NCBI RefSeq assembly: GCF_030408035.1
Contig: NZ_JASDCF010000017.1
Coordinates: 1 to 64,000 of the forward strand
From: Psychrobacter sp. APC 3426
GTDB taxonomy: Bacteria; Pseudomonadota; Gammaproteobacteria; Pseudomonadales; Moraxellaceae
Reading direction: 5' to 3'
Length of the DNA: 64,000 nt
This document shows, in pieces, positions 26,838 through 34,725 of the stretch; within the stretch, counting starts at the first letter, position 1, and each line of letters opens with the position of its first letter. The notes below the pieces were generated by a model, which was not told where the DNA came from, ran no database searches, and saw only the letters and a list, made by a program, of their open reading frames with translations. The position numbers and the translations under genes were made by a program.

Positions 26838-28508
26838 TTATACTTCCGTTTGATTGGCATACATCTCGCGCATTACTTTCTTATCATGTTTACCTACTGA
26901 GGTTTTCGGTAATTCATCGACAAACTTAAACTGACTTGGCACACCGTATTTAGGAATGATGCCACGTTCCACTGCTTGCTCAGCAATGGCTTTGATGTCC
27001 TCCACCTTGGTGTCTTGGCAGGCAGGCTTTAGTACAACCAATGCTAGAGGACGCTCTCCCCATTGCTGGTCACGCACACCAATGACTGACACATCAGCCA
27101 CTGCTGGATGTAGGGATAAGATGGTCTCAATCTCTAATGAGGATATCCACTCACCACCAGACTTAATCACGTCCTTTAAGCGGTCAGTAATTCGAATATA
27201 ACCATCAGGACGTATATAGGCAATATCTTGGGTATGCATATAGCCATTTTCCCACAGCTCTTTGCCTGCATCGTCATTTTTTAGGTAACTTTGGGTCAGC
27301 CAAGGTGCTCTTAATACCAGCTCACCAGTATGGTCTTTACCAGTCCCTACCGACTTATTATTTTCACCCCATACTTGAGCATCCACCATCAGCACAGGCT
27401 TACCAGTCATACAGCGACGAGCGATGTCTTCTTCTTCAGACATTTCAGGCTCATCGAGACTAAACTCTGTTAGGCTAATGAGTGGCGCCGTCTCTGACAT
27501 ACCATAGCCAGTATAAACCTCGATACCTTGTGCCAGTGCCGCTTTTGCTAGGCCTTCTGTCAGTCTTGAACCACCGATAATCATTTTTAAACCATTAAAA
27601 TTGGCATCACAATCTTGCGCTTCTTTGAGTACCATCTGTAATATTGTCGGCACACAATGGGTGATGCTGACTTTTTCATTGATAATCAAATCCATCAACG
27701 CATCAGGCGCATAGCGACCAGGATATACCTGTTTTAGACCAACCATCGTTGCTGTAAACGGAAAACCCCATGCATGCACATGGAACATTGGCGTCATCGG
27801 CATATAAACATCACCATAGCTCACGCCTTGCTTATCAGGCAGCATACCCAAAGTTGCCGCTTCTGCTAGTGTATGTAGCACTAGCTGACGATGGCTAAAG
27901 AAAACCCCTTTTGGATCACCTGTCGTGCCTGACGTATAAAAAGTCGTCGCGATGGTGTTTTCATCAAAATCTGGGAAATCAAATTCGCTATTAGCAGCTT
28001 CTAGTAGCGCTTCATACTCGCCTGTGACACGGCTTTGGTTACTACCAAAAATACCTTCAGCAGTGACACCATTGTCATCAAGCCAGATAATATGCTCAAT
28101 ACTTGAGTTCTCGAACTGATAGTCTTTAACCAATGGCGCAAACTCAGAATTGAGCATGAGCACTTTAGGCTTGGCATGGTTGATGGTATAAAGAATTTTC
28201 TCAGGCGATAGACGGATATTGACAGTCTGTAAAACGTACTCTGACATTGGCACGGCAAAATAAGACTCAAGATAGCGATGACTGTCCCAATCCATCACGG
28301 CAACCACATCACCTGCATCGAGCTTTAGGTCTGCCAATACATTGGCCAAGCGATTGATACGCTCAAACAGCTCTTTGTAAGTCAGGCGCTTTTTGTCCGC
28401 ATACACAATCTCTTGATCTTGCGATACCGTTTTTGCACGGCTTAATAATTGCTTGACCAGTAGTGGATAATCGTAGGCAGATGGTGCACTGTGATAAATG
28501 TTTGACAT
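26838..28508 (-). CDS. AMP-dependent fatty-acyl-CoA ligase (AlkK-like)
   Basis: The 556-residue protein is an ANL-superfamily ligase that activates a carboxylic acid to its CoA thioester through an acyl-adenylate. Visible motifs are TTFYTSGTTGDPKGVFFSH (P-loop), MFHVHAWGFPFTATMVG, VYTGYGMSETAPLISL, YMHTQDIAYIRPDGYIRITD, RLKDVIKSGGEWISSLEIE, and PKTSVGKHDKKVMREMY with the C-terminal lysine. It resembles medium-chain ligases such as AlkK. The substrate is not determined; a role in feeding branched or medium-chain acids into the adjacent pathway would be inference. It has its own terminator. The upstream spacer (28509-28711) holds an AATAAC/GTTATT pair. Confidence 0.9.
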   Translation of the reverse strand: MSNIYHSAPSAYDYPLLVKQLLSRAKTVSQDQEIVYADKKRLTYKELFERINRLANVLADLKLDAGDVVAVMDWDSHRYLESYFAVPMSEYVLQTVNIRLSPEKILYTINHAKPKVLMLNSEFAPLVKDYQFENSSIEHIIWLDDNGVTAEGIFGSNQSRVTGEYEALLEAANSEFDFPDFDENTIATTFYTSGTTGDPKGVFFSHRQLVLHTLAEAATLGMLPDKQGVSYGDVYMPMTPMFHVHAWGFPFTATMVGLKQVYPGRYAPDALMDLIINEKVSITHCVPTILQMVLKEAQDCDANFNGLKMIIGGSRLTEGLAKAALAQGIEVYTGYGMSETAPLISLTEFSLDEPEMSEEEDIARRCMTGKPVLMVDAQVWGENNKSVGTGKDHTGELVLRAPWLTQSYLKNDDAGKELWENGYMHTQDIAYIRPDGYIRITDRLKDVIKSGGEWISSLEIETILSLHPAVADVSVIGVRDQQWGERPLALVVLKPACQDTKVEDIKAIAEQAVERGIIPKYGVPSQFKFVDELPKTSVGKHDKKVMREMYANQTEV

Positions 28509-28711
28509 AGAACTGACTTCCTTGTTTGTTGTACTTATAAGGGATAAATAACAATCAAGTTAATAGCAGCATAAAATCTACTGCGCTAACCATTTTAATT
28601 TTTATAATAACATCGTTATTGATAGTAAGAAAAAAGCGGCGCTGTGTAAAGCGGTCTTACATTAAGTATCATAAGATGGCCGACCAGACCTATGCTACAT
28701 AATACAGCCAA

Positions 28712-29992
28712 TCACTTTACCCGTACTGTGGTTTTAATCATTCCAAAACTGGCTATTAATAACGCCAGTACCTGCACAAATAATAACAACCATACGGTAA
28801 GAGACCACTGCCCTCGCGCATAAGCTATGCCACCCAGCCATGCTCCTAGCGTACCGCCTGTATAGTAGCCCATATAATATAGACCCGATGCTAATGAGCG
28901 GCCTTTTTTCACATTGACCGCGATATAGCTGATGGTCGCCGACTGCGTGATAAATACACCTGACGACATAATAGCCAGTCCTATAATCACCCCCCATAAT
29001 GGCGTGACCAAAGTTAATAACAATCCAACCATAGATACGACGATAGCTACCCGTACTGTACGCGCTGAGCCGAACCGTCGTAGCAATGTCGTAGATAATG
29101 GCGTGATAATAACACCAAGCAGATACACTGCAAAAATATTGGCGAGCGCACCAGTACCAAGCTCATAAGGCTTATCTGCCAAATGTAAATTGATAAAAGT
29201 GAAGCAGCCTACAAGGGAGAACAGCACGCAAGCGCCAAGCAGACATGCTGTTACCACATAGCGATTGGTGACATGCTCACCCAGCGTCTGTATCGCTGAG
29301 CGAAAATTAGGATTGGCCACAAAGTGACGAGACGATGGTAGCATCTTGCCAACCCATATTGCCCCCAATAGCGTCATCGCCGTCATCACATAGTAGCCAT
29401 GACGCCAGCCAATCAGCTCATGTAAATGCCCTAACAAGAACCGACCCATAAAGCCGCCAAGCACGCATCCTGACACATAAAAGGACATCAGCTCAGTCAT
29501 CGCCCGGCCCTCAAACTCCTCACCGATATAGGCAATTGTCACCACCGTAATCCCCGGTACGGACAATCCTTGCATGAAGCGCCAAATTCCGACCCATTCA
29601 ATGCTTGAGCTCTGAGCAATGAGCGCTGTTGGTATCGCTAAAAACAATAAAGCACCAACGATAAATGATTTGCGCCCGACTGCATCTGAGAGCATACCCA
29701 GAAATGGTGACATAATCGCAATGGCTAACACAGTGGCACCAACGATCATGCCAGCCTGTACTTCGGTCGCAGCAAAGTCCACCATCATGACTGGTAGCAC
29801 CGCTTGAATAGAGTACACTTGCAAAAAAGCAAACATACCTATTAGACCAATTGTAAGCTTCAATATCCACGACGTTGAATGATTGGAGGGAGCTGGTGGC
29901 ACAGCTGTTATATCTTGGATCTGATCTTTAGAATTATTCACAGGGGATCTGACTATATTGGTTATACCATGACTGCAAATAATAACCGTCAC
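28712..29992 (-). CDS. MFS transporter, YnfM-like
   Basis: This 12-segment major facilitator protein of about 426 residues has a hydrophilic N-terminal tail to residue ~43, then TIGLIGMFAFLQVYSIQAVL as the first segment. The MFS loop motif GMLSDAVGRKSFIVGALLF lies between segments 2 and 3, and RFMQGLSVPGITVVTIAYIGEEF in segment 4 is typical of the YnfM/drug-exporter group. Substrate and direction are unknown. The start is uncertain: GTG 29992 and GTG 29941 are in frame, neither has a good ribosome binding site, and ATG 29970 is out of frame. A 21-bp perfect inverted repeat lies 22 bases upstream of the first GTG. It diverges from the PETase-like gene. Confidence 0.85.
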   Translation of the reverse strand: MTVIICSHGITNIVRSPVNNSKDQIQDITAVPPAPSNHSTSWILKLTIGLIGMFAFLQVYSIQAVLPVMMVDFAATEVQAGMIVGATVLAIAIMSPFLGMLSDAVGRKSFIVGALLFLAIPTALIAQSSSIEWVGIWRFMQGLSVPGITVVTIAYIGEEFEGRAMTELMSFYVSGCVLGGFMGRFLLGHLHELIGWRHGYYVMTAMTLLGAIWVGKMLPSSRHFVANPNFRSAIQTLGEHVTNRYVVTACLLGACVLFSLVGCFTFINLHLADKPYELGTGALANIFAVYLLGVIITPLSTTLLRRFGSARTVRVAIVVSMVGLLLTLVTPLWGVIIGLAIMSSGVFITQSATISYIAVNVKKGRSLASGLYYMGYYTGGTLGAWLGGIAYARGQWSLTVWLLLFVQVLALLIASFGMIKTTVRVK

Positions 29993-30013
29993 TGGCGTGG
30001 ATGATAGAGAGGA

Positions 30014-30064
30014 ATAACGGTGATTTTGCTTATGCTAAATGTATAAGCAAAATCACCGTTATTA
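30014..30064. repeat. 21-bp perfect inverted repeat with 9-nt spacer
   Basis: The left arm 30014-30034 reads AATAACGGTGATTTTGCTTAT, cut at 20 of its 21 bases here as AATAACGGTGATTTTGCTTA. The right arm 30044-30064 is its exact complement, and the spacer is GCTAAATGT. No T-run follows on either strand, so it is not a standard terminator. It lies just upstream of the MFS gene and about 370 bases before the hydrolase gene. The rest of the 29993-30431 spacer is AT-rich and otherwise featureless. Role unknown: operator, leader hairpin or mobile-element remnant. Confidence 0.8.
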
Positions 30065-30431
30065 AACGATAAATGCTCATCATAATGACAAGCAAATTAT
30101 GGTAGCACATTCACTAATATACTCAGGTTTAAAAGTGTTATTGCCTCTTGATAGATTCTTTATTTGGATTCGAGATTATCGTAGAAAAACTTGACTAGGA
30201 ATCACATTTCGACTTGAGACGGTGAAGACAGTTTTCGACTCACGAGGTCAAGATCAACGTTACGTTTATTGCACATACAGGATAGTATGGTTAGATGCTA
30301 TTTGCGCACTTGTTAAGTACTTAACTGCTTTAACGATTGATAGCGTTGACAGTTCACAATCACTACCTGCGTCTATCTTTTTTAGCCTAGAGACGTGCAC
30401 GATTACACAACCTTTTAAAATACGATTTACT

Positions 30432-31376
30432 ATGATGAAAAATATGGTGCTTTTAAAACTTATTATCGCGATGAGTACATTGGTTTTCTCTACGATGGCT
30501 GTAGCAGAAGTAACTGCGTCCGAAACTAGGGTTGAAGGTCTTAATCCAGTCGTACCGACGTCTAACTATACAAAATCACTAGCGTCAGTAGACTGTATAA
30601 AGGATGACGATATCACTGCTACTGAGCTCACTAAAACACGCGATAACGGTCCGTTTTCTGTCAGTACCAAGCACGTGAGTCGCCAATCAGCCAATGGCTT
30701 TGGTGGCGGTACCATACATTATCCAACGGATGCTGCTAACTGTGGTCTGCTAGGTGGTATCGCGGTGGTGCCAGGTTACGTGTCTTATGAGTCTTCTATC
30801 AAATGGTGGGGACCGCGTTTGGCCTCTTGGGGATTTGTTGTTCTCACTATCAATACCAACTACCCTACTGACAATCCCGATAGTAGAGCCATGCAACTGA
30901 GTGCTGCACTAGACCATCTCTTACTCGATAGTACAGTGGGTAACCTGGTAGACCAAGATAAATTGGGCGTTATTGGCTGGTCAATGGGCGGCGGCGGTGC
31001 GCTTAAACTGACCACTGATCGCAGTAATGTTCGCGCTGTCATTGCGCAAACCCCTTATCACGATACTGGTTACGCTAGTATGAACACGCCTGTTCTATTC
31101 ATTGCCTGTGAAAATGATCGCATAGCGCCCAATAATAAATTTACCAATACTTTTTATGACAAAGCCGCTGGACCCAAGATGAAAGTCGAAATCAAAAATG
31201 GCAGTCACTTCTGTGCAAGTTATCGCTTTAACGAGATACTCCTTAGTAAGCCTGGTATCGCATGGATGCAGCGCTATATGAATAACGATACTCGCTTTGA
31301 TACATTTTTATGTAGCCATCAGAACTATAGCGACAGCCCTCGCATATCGGCTTATGATTATAAAAACTGCATGTAG
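30432..31376 (+). CDS. Secreted PETase/cutinase-like polyester hydrolase
   Basis: The 314-residue alpha/beta hydrolase has a signal peptide (cleavage AVA|E after residue 25). It aligns by eye along its length with Ideonella PETase and bacterial cutinases: GFGGGTIHYPT, VVPGYVSYESSIKWWGPRLA, the nucleophile motif GWSMGGGGAL (Ser184), ACENDRIAP (Asp229), NGSHFCAS (His259), and RYMNNDTRFDTFLC. The oxyanion tyrosine is Tyr116. Cys226/Cys261 match the extra disulfide of type II PETases and Cys294/Cys313 the common one; Cys55/Cys104 could be a third. Trp183 is PETase-like, Phe260 is cutinase-like, and Tyr209 stands where PETase has Trp185. ATG 30432 is chosen because it begins the signal peptide; the frame is open from GTG 30222. 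Activity on PET is not established. Confidence 0.9.
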   Translation: MMKNMVLLKLIIAMSTLVFSTMAVAEVTASETRVEGLNPVVPTSNYTKSLASVDCIKDDDITATELTKTRDNGPFSVSTKHVSRQSANGFGGGTIHYPTDAANCGLLGGIAVVPGYVSYESSIKWWGPRLASWGFVVLTINTNYPTDNPDSRAMQLSAALDHLLLDSTVGNLVDQDKLGVIGWSMGGGGALKLTTDRSNVRAVIAQTPYHDTGYASMNTPVLFIACENDRIAPNNKFTNTFYDKAAGPKMKVEIKNGSHFCASYRFNEILLSKPGIAWMQRYMNNDTRFDTFLCSHQNYSDSPRISAYDYKNCM

Positions 31377-31530
31377 CGGCGTTTTTGAAATTGCATGACA
31401 TCAATAACATTCCTATAAATAATCGCTGTCAAATTTACACATCTACATTGCTTATATCTAATTTATTACAGACTTTGCAAGCTCGAATAACCATAATCAT
31501 CAGGTATTGGCTATTTATTAGCATTATTAA

Positions 31531-31656
31531 TTAAGGTGTGCCCTTACTCTGAACATCAAACTTTAAGTGGGCTAAACACACCTCATTTTTTATTGCAGTT
31601 TGGCTGCAATTCATCTCATTTTTATCACCATTTTCAAAATGAGGGTACACCCTAAA
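31531..31656. mobile_element. Candidate 126-bp MITE-like element or structured leader
   Basis: The two ends form imperfect terminal inverted repeats of about 26 bases. The left end reads TTAAGGTGTGCCCTTACTCT; the right end, complemented, reads TTAGGGTGTACCCTCATTTT; about 20 of 26 positions match, and TA lies at both outer edges. Inside are a terminator-like hairpin AGGTGTGCCC...GGGC...CACACCT (31534-31583) followed by ATTTTTTATT, a 7-bp hairpin ATTGCAG/CTGCAAT (31592-31610), and CTCATTTT/AAAATGAG (31615-31643). The left arm can pair with either 31577-31583 or 31642-31651. It fills most of the spacer between the hydrolase and the next gene, so it may terminate the former or control the latter. 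Confidence 0.45.
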
Positions 31657-31689
31657 AAACTCAGAAACAACTATTAAGGATAAGTATAA

Positions 31690-32433
31690 ATGTCAGATAA
31701 AATTCATGATTTAGGTGCAGGATTTTGGAATATACGCGGCTCATTCCGTCTAGGCGGTGTGCTCGATATCGGCACTCAGTGCTCGCTTGTACGACTCGAG
31801 TCAGGCAAGTTTATTTTTTTAGACAGCTATGAGCTCACAGGTGAAGTGCGCGATGAGATTATGGCATTGACCAATAACGGAAAAGATGTCGAAGCCGTCC
31901 TGAATGTGCACCCGTTTCACACTATCAGCTGTGCGCAAATGGCAAAAGATTTCCCACAAGCGACTTTTTATGGCAGCAGCCGTCATCATAAACAAGTCTC
32001 AGAAGTGCAATGGGCAGATGACTTAGTCGAGAGTGAAGCGGTAGCTCAGCGCTACCCTGAGCTCAAGTTCTCTATGTCAGAAGGTATTCATTATATCTCG
32101 CCCAATGAGATGATTCATGCCGGTTCTTTGTTGGCCTATCATCCTGCTAGCAAGAGCCTACACGTTGATGATACCTTTATGAGTCCACCGATGAAGCTGC
32201 TAGAAGTGGTACTTCCTGAGCTGATACTACACCCTACCACTAAGAAAGCACTGAAAAATGAGCCGAACGCCGGTAAAGAATACTGTGATTGGGCGACGAA
32301 AATAGCGCAAGATTGGGATGTTCGCAACTTTTGTGCCGCACACTCTTACTTAGTCAAATTTGAAGAAGGCGAGTTTAAAAAGGCACTATTGAAAGCCATT
32401 AATAAGGTACGCCCAAAGCTAGAAAACGCTTAA
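31690..32433 (+). CDS. Metallo-beta-lactamase-fold-like protein, degenerate motif
   Basis: This 247-residue cytoplasmic protein has the outline of an MBL-fold enzyme: an N-terminal beta-strand region (LGAGFWNIRGSFRLGGVLDI, CSLVRLESGKFIFLDSYEL), then VEAVLNVHPFHTISCAQMAK at the position of the HxHxDH motif, LLAYHPASKSLHVDDTF where the third histidine/aspartate region falls, and FCAAHSYLV near the C-terminus. The canonical HxHxDH is reduced to HPFHT, so full binuclear metal binding is doubtful. It could be a redox or hydrolase-like member of the DUF4336 type, which I cannot confirm. The start at ATG 31690 follows AAGGATAAGT. Its own terminator follows at once. No partner gene is evident. Confidence 0.65.
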   Translation: MSDKIHDLGAGFWNIRGSFRLGGVLDIGTQCSLVRLESGKFIFLDSYELTGEVRDEIMALTNNGKDVEAVLNVHPFHTISCAQMAKDFPQATFYGSSRHHKQVSEVQWADDLVESEAVAQRYPELKFSMSEGIHYISPNEMIHAGSLLAYHPASKSLHVDDTFMSPPMKLLEVVLPELILHPTTKKALKNEPNAGKEYCDWATKIAQDWDVRNFCAAHSYLVKFEEGEFKKALLKAINKVRPKLENA

Positions 32434-32478
32434 TTTAGGGCCTTTCTTGACGTGGTTTTGGACGTAGAATGCAAGTTG

Positions 32479-32515
32479 AAAAAAGGAGCTTCCAGATGGT
32501 AGCTCCCTTTTTTTG
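32479..32515 (+). terminator. Terminator after the MBL-like gene
   Basis: The arms AAAGGAGCT (32482-32490) and AGCTCCCTTT (32501-32510) have a 10-nt loop, followed by a further T-run. One base bulges on the 3' arm. Confidence 0.8.
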
Positions 32516-32545
32516 TAATACTATTCTTTAATCCGCTGTTGAAGC

Positions 32546-32594
32546 CATTAGCGAAACATAAGACATTAGCGAAACATAAGACATTAGTGGAACA
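32546..32594. repeat. 18-bp tandem repeat abutting the nsrR stop codon
   Basis: The unit CATTAGCGAAACATAAGA occurs at 32546-32563 and again exactly at 32564-32581, then a diverged third partial copy (CATTAGTGGAACA) runs into the 3' end of nsrR. The pattern suggests local duplication of the gene's tail. The unit is a multiple of three but lies beyond the stop codon. Confidence 0.8.
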
Positions 32595-33093
32595 ATAGCG
32601 TTGCCAGTTCGTCTTCATTCTTAATAATATCTGCCAAGGTATATTTTTCAAGGACAGTAATAAATGCCGTTAATGCCTCAAAAAACACACCCTTGAGTTG
32701 GCATACTGGTGTAATCACACAGCCGACAGATTTATCGGCTTCTTCATTGATAAGGGTGATTGGCAAACCTGTCGAACGTGGCTCTCTATCATCACTGCTG
32801 ACTGGCGTGGCAAAGCACTCGACCAAATCAAAATCAGGCTCTATCTGTTTAATCAATACACCCAAATTAATGTCTTTAGGCGCGTAAGCCAGCCGAATAC
32901 CGCCGTTCTTACCGCGCACACTCTCTATATAACCAAGCTGACCTAATTGATGAATAATCTTGGTCAAATGACTTTTGGATATATTATAGCTGCTAGCGAT
33001 ATCACTGATATTGGCAAGCACTTGTGGCTCTGGCCTTACTGCTAAGTAAATCAACGAGCGCAGTGCATAATCACTATAATTGGTCAGTCGCAT
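32584..33093 (-). CDS. nsrR: Rrf2-family nitric-oxide-sensing repressor NsrR
   Basis: An iron-sulfur repressor that loses DNA binding when NO attacks its cluster. The 169-residue protein starts MRLTNYSDYALRSLIYLA, then an HTH region (ISDIASSYNISKSHLTKIIH) and RGKNGGIRLAYAP. Three cysteines lie at 93, 125 and 131 in LVEC and GCVITPVCQLKG, ending EKYTLADII as in NsrR. E. coli NsrR has C-x4-C-x5-C; here 31 residues separate the first two, an insertion of about 27. ATG 33093 is preferred over 33114 because it gives the family start with AGGGG upstream. It follows nnrS by 62 bases on the same strand, so it is probably cotranscribed and autoregulated by the operator upstream of nnrS. Confidence 0.9.
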   Translation of the reverse strand: MRLTNYSDYALRSLIYLAVRPEPQVLANISDIASSYNISKSHLTKIIHQLGQLGYIESVRGKNGGIRLAYAPKDINLGVLIKQIEPDFDLVECFATPVSSDDREPRSTGLPITLINEEADKSVGCVITPVCQLKGVFFEALTAFITVLEKYTLADIIKNEDELATLLFH

Positions 33094-33155
33094 AAATTTG
33101 CGCCCCTGTTTCATTCAAATTATTTAAAGACTTATCTCTCTAAACCTTAATTATA

Positions 33156-34409
33156 TCACCCAAATAAACCATCGGGTCTAGGACGTGCGAGCATCGGCAG
33201 ATAGCTCATGCAAAATAGCACAAAGCAAGCAATCCACGCACCTTGAGCAATCATAATCCATAATATATAATGACTCATATCAACGAGCGGTAACAATACC
33301 CGACTAAAAAATACCAGCACCATCAAGACATACATCACATTCACGCTCTTGGGTGGTTGATGAATACTGCGTCCCGTATGCCCAAGTGATACCCGCGTCA
33401 TCATCGCCACCGTCATCATACCGACACCTGCAATCGCTAGCCCATGCATAGCAATACTATGCGCGTAACCGAGCCATGGCTGTAGCGCATACAACAAGAA
33501 GCTCAAACACATACCTAAAAAAGCAATATATAGCGACCATAACAATGGCTTTTGCCAAATACCGCGATGATACCAACCTTTTAGGCGCACGATATTGACC
33601 ACTGCCACCCCAAGCGCGGTAACGGTAAGCAAGTACTTGTTAGGATAAAACAAATCAACAATAAAAAAGGCCAAAAAGAACAATAGGCTGGCGGCATCTT
33701 GCACTTTGCTATTACGTAGGGTGACAATTTCTTTAACGCCTTCAGCATTAGTCACGCTAAGGCCCCTTTCAATAAAGAATGGCACCACTCGCCTGCCAAT
33801 GGTCAATACCAAGCCGATAATTAAGTAAAAACCCAAGTAGATACCTACTCTGGTCGTACTCATGTCTGCGTTGATAATCCCCCAGTAACACAATCCGTTG
33901 CCCAACGTTAATAGCGCCAGCTTCGCTAAAATACCCATCTGCTTATATTGCTTTACTTGCAATACTGCTCGAAAGATCACAAAAGCCATCGAACCGATAA
34001 ACAGTAAATCAAACACTGCGGCAGCATATAACAACGATATACTGCTACCCGCAATCGTCATACCCAGCCCAAAGGCGAGCCAGCTAAGACGTGCCAGCAA
34101 CCAGTAGCTAAAAATGCCTAGCAGCTTGTAGCCATGCGGCATCATCACCCCTGTCCATGTCTTTACCGCTGTCAGTAAAAACCCCGCGACCACCGCCAAG
34201 GCGTAACCATAAATCATTTCATGGCCGTGCCAGTACAACGGATTTAAAACCTGCGCATCGATATCAGTATGTCCAGTAAACACAAATGACCACAGCACCA
34301 TCATCGCTACCGCAAATACTGCCGCTGCACTAAAAAATATGCGAAAACTTAAATTAAGAATAGGGTGCGGAGAGCTTGGTGGCTTGCTAGGTAAGTTGAT
34401 AGATTGCAT
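33156..34409 (-). CDS. nnrS: NnrS family membrane protein
   Basis: NnrS is a polytopic haem/copper membrane protein that protects cells against nitrosative stress and belongs to NO-responsive regulons. The 417-residue product has about twelve hydrophobic segments. Family hallmarks are the N-terminal FRIFFSAAAVFAVAMMVLWS, NPLYWHGHEMIYGYALAVVA with two conserved histidines, GFLLTAVKTWTG, GRRVVPFFIERG, and AMHGLAIAGVGMMTVAMMTR with HTGR. It is the first gene of the nnrS-nsrR unit, directly downstream of an NsrR-type palindrome. No NO reductase or flavohaemoglobin gene is in the window, so the rest of the regulon must lie elsewhere. Confidence 0.94.
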   Translation of the reverse strand: MQSINLPSKPPSSPHPILNLSFRIFFSAAAVFAVAMMVLWSFVFTGHTDIDAQVLNPLYWHGHEMIYGYALAVVAGFLLTAVKTWTGVMMPHGYKLLGIFSYWLLARLSWLAFGLGMTIAGSSISLLYAAAVFDLLFIGSMAFVIFRAVLQVKQYKQMGILAKLALLTLGNGLCYWGIINADMSTTRVGIYLGFYLIIGLVLTIGRRVVPFFIERGLSVTNAEGVKEIVTLRNSKVQDAASLLFFLAFFIVDLFYPNKYLLTVTALGVAVVNIVRLKGWYHRGIWQKPLLWSLYIAFLGMCLSFLLYALQPWLGYAHSIAMHGLAIAGVGMMTVAMMTRVSLGHTGRSIHQPPKSVNVMYVLMVLVFFSRVLLPLVDMSHYILWIMIAQGAWIACFVLFCMSYLPMLARPRPDGLFG

Positions 34410-34443
34410 GACCGTCTTCTTAGAGTTTTAAAGAATAGATATT

Positions 34444-34466
34444 AAAGTTCATTTTAAATGAATGTT
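34444..34466 (-). promoter_or_regulatory. NsrR operator upstream of nnrS
   Basis: This 11-1-11 inverted repeat is centred at 34455, with perfect inner 7-1-7 palindrome TTCATTTTAAATGAA and 9 of 11 arm positions matching. It fits the known NsrR consensus of two ATGCATTT-like half-sites about one base apart. It lies 35-57 bases upstream of the nnrS ATG, next to a TATAAC -10-like element. Repression of nnrS-nsrR until NO appears is the natural reading. Confidence 0.75.
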
Positions 34467-34547
34467 ATAAACTATACAATGGATAGCCGTAAACATTACT
34501 ACTCATTCATCACTTATAGTAAAAACATCCTAAAAACGCTACGGTAT

Positions 34548-34614
34548 TGCTGATATCAATTTTTGTAGCCTCTGTCTGCGCAGGCACAGCAAGCAAGAAA
34601 AGTTGATATCAGCA
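34548..34614. repeat. Nested inverted-repeat element, 67 bp
   Basis: The perfect 12-bp outer arms are TGCTGATATCAA (34548-34559) and TTGATATCAGCA (34603-34614). The 43-base interior carries CTGTCTGCGCAGGCACAG, which can fold around the palindrome CTGCGCAG. It is more GC-rich than its surroundings. It lies in the 316-base spacer between divergent nnrS and the 76-residue gene. It may be a small dispersed repeat; no second copy is in this window. Confidence 0.65.
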
Positions 34615-34725
34615 GCGTGTGATGTATCGATATTACTTTTCACTGACTATATCACTTACATTACACTCGCCTCATTGACTGTCACGATCTCCACTGCTTA
34701 AATGGTTCACTTCTAGGAGAATACT

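Noticed and set aside
30222..30431. 70-residue N-terminal extension of the PETase-like protein
   Set aside because: The open frame upstream ends where a proper Sec signal peptide begins at ATG 30432; extending it would bury the signal peptide.
32546..32594. CRISPR-like repeats
   Set aside because: The copies are directly adjacent with no spacers and only two are exact; this is a small tandem duplication.
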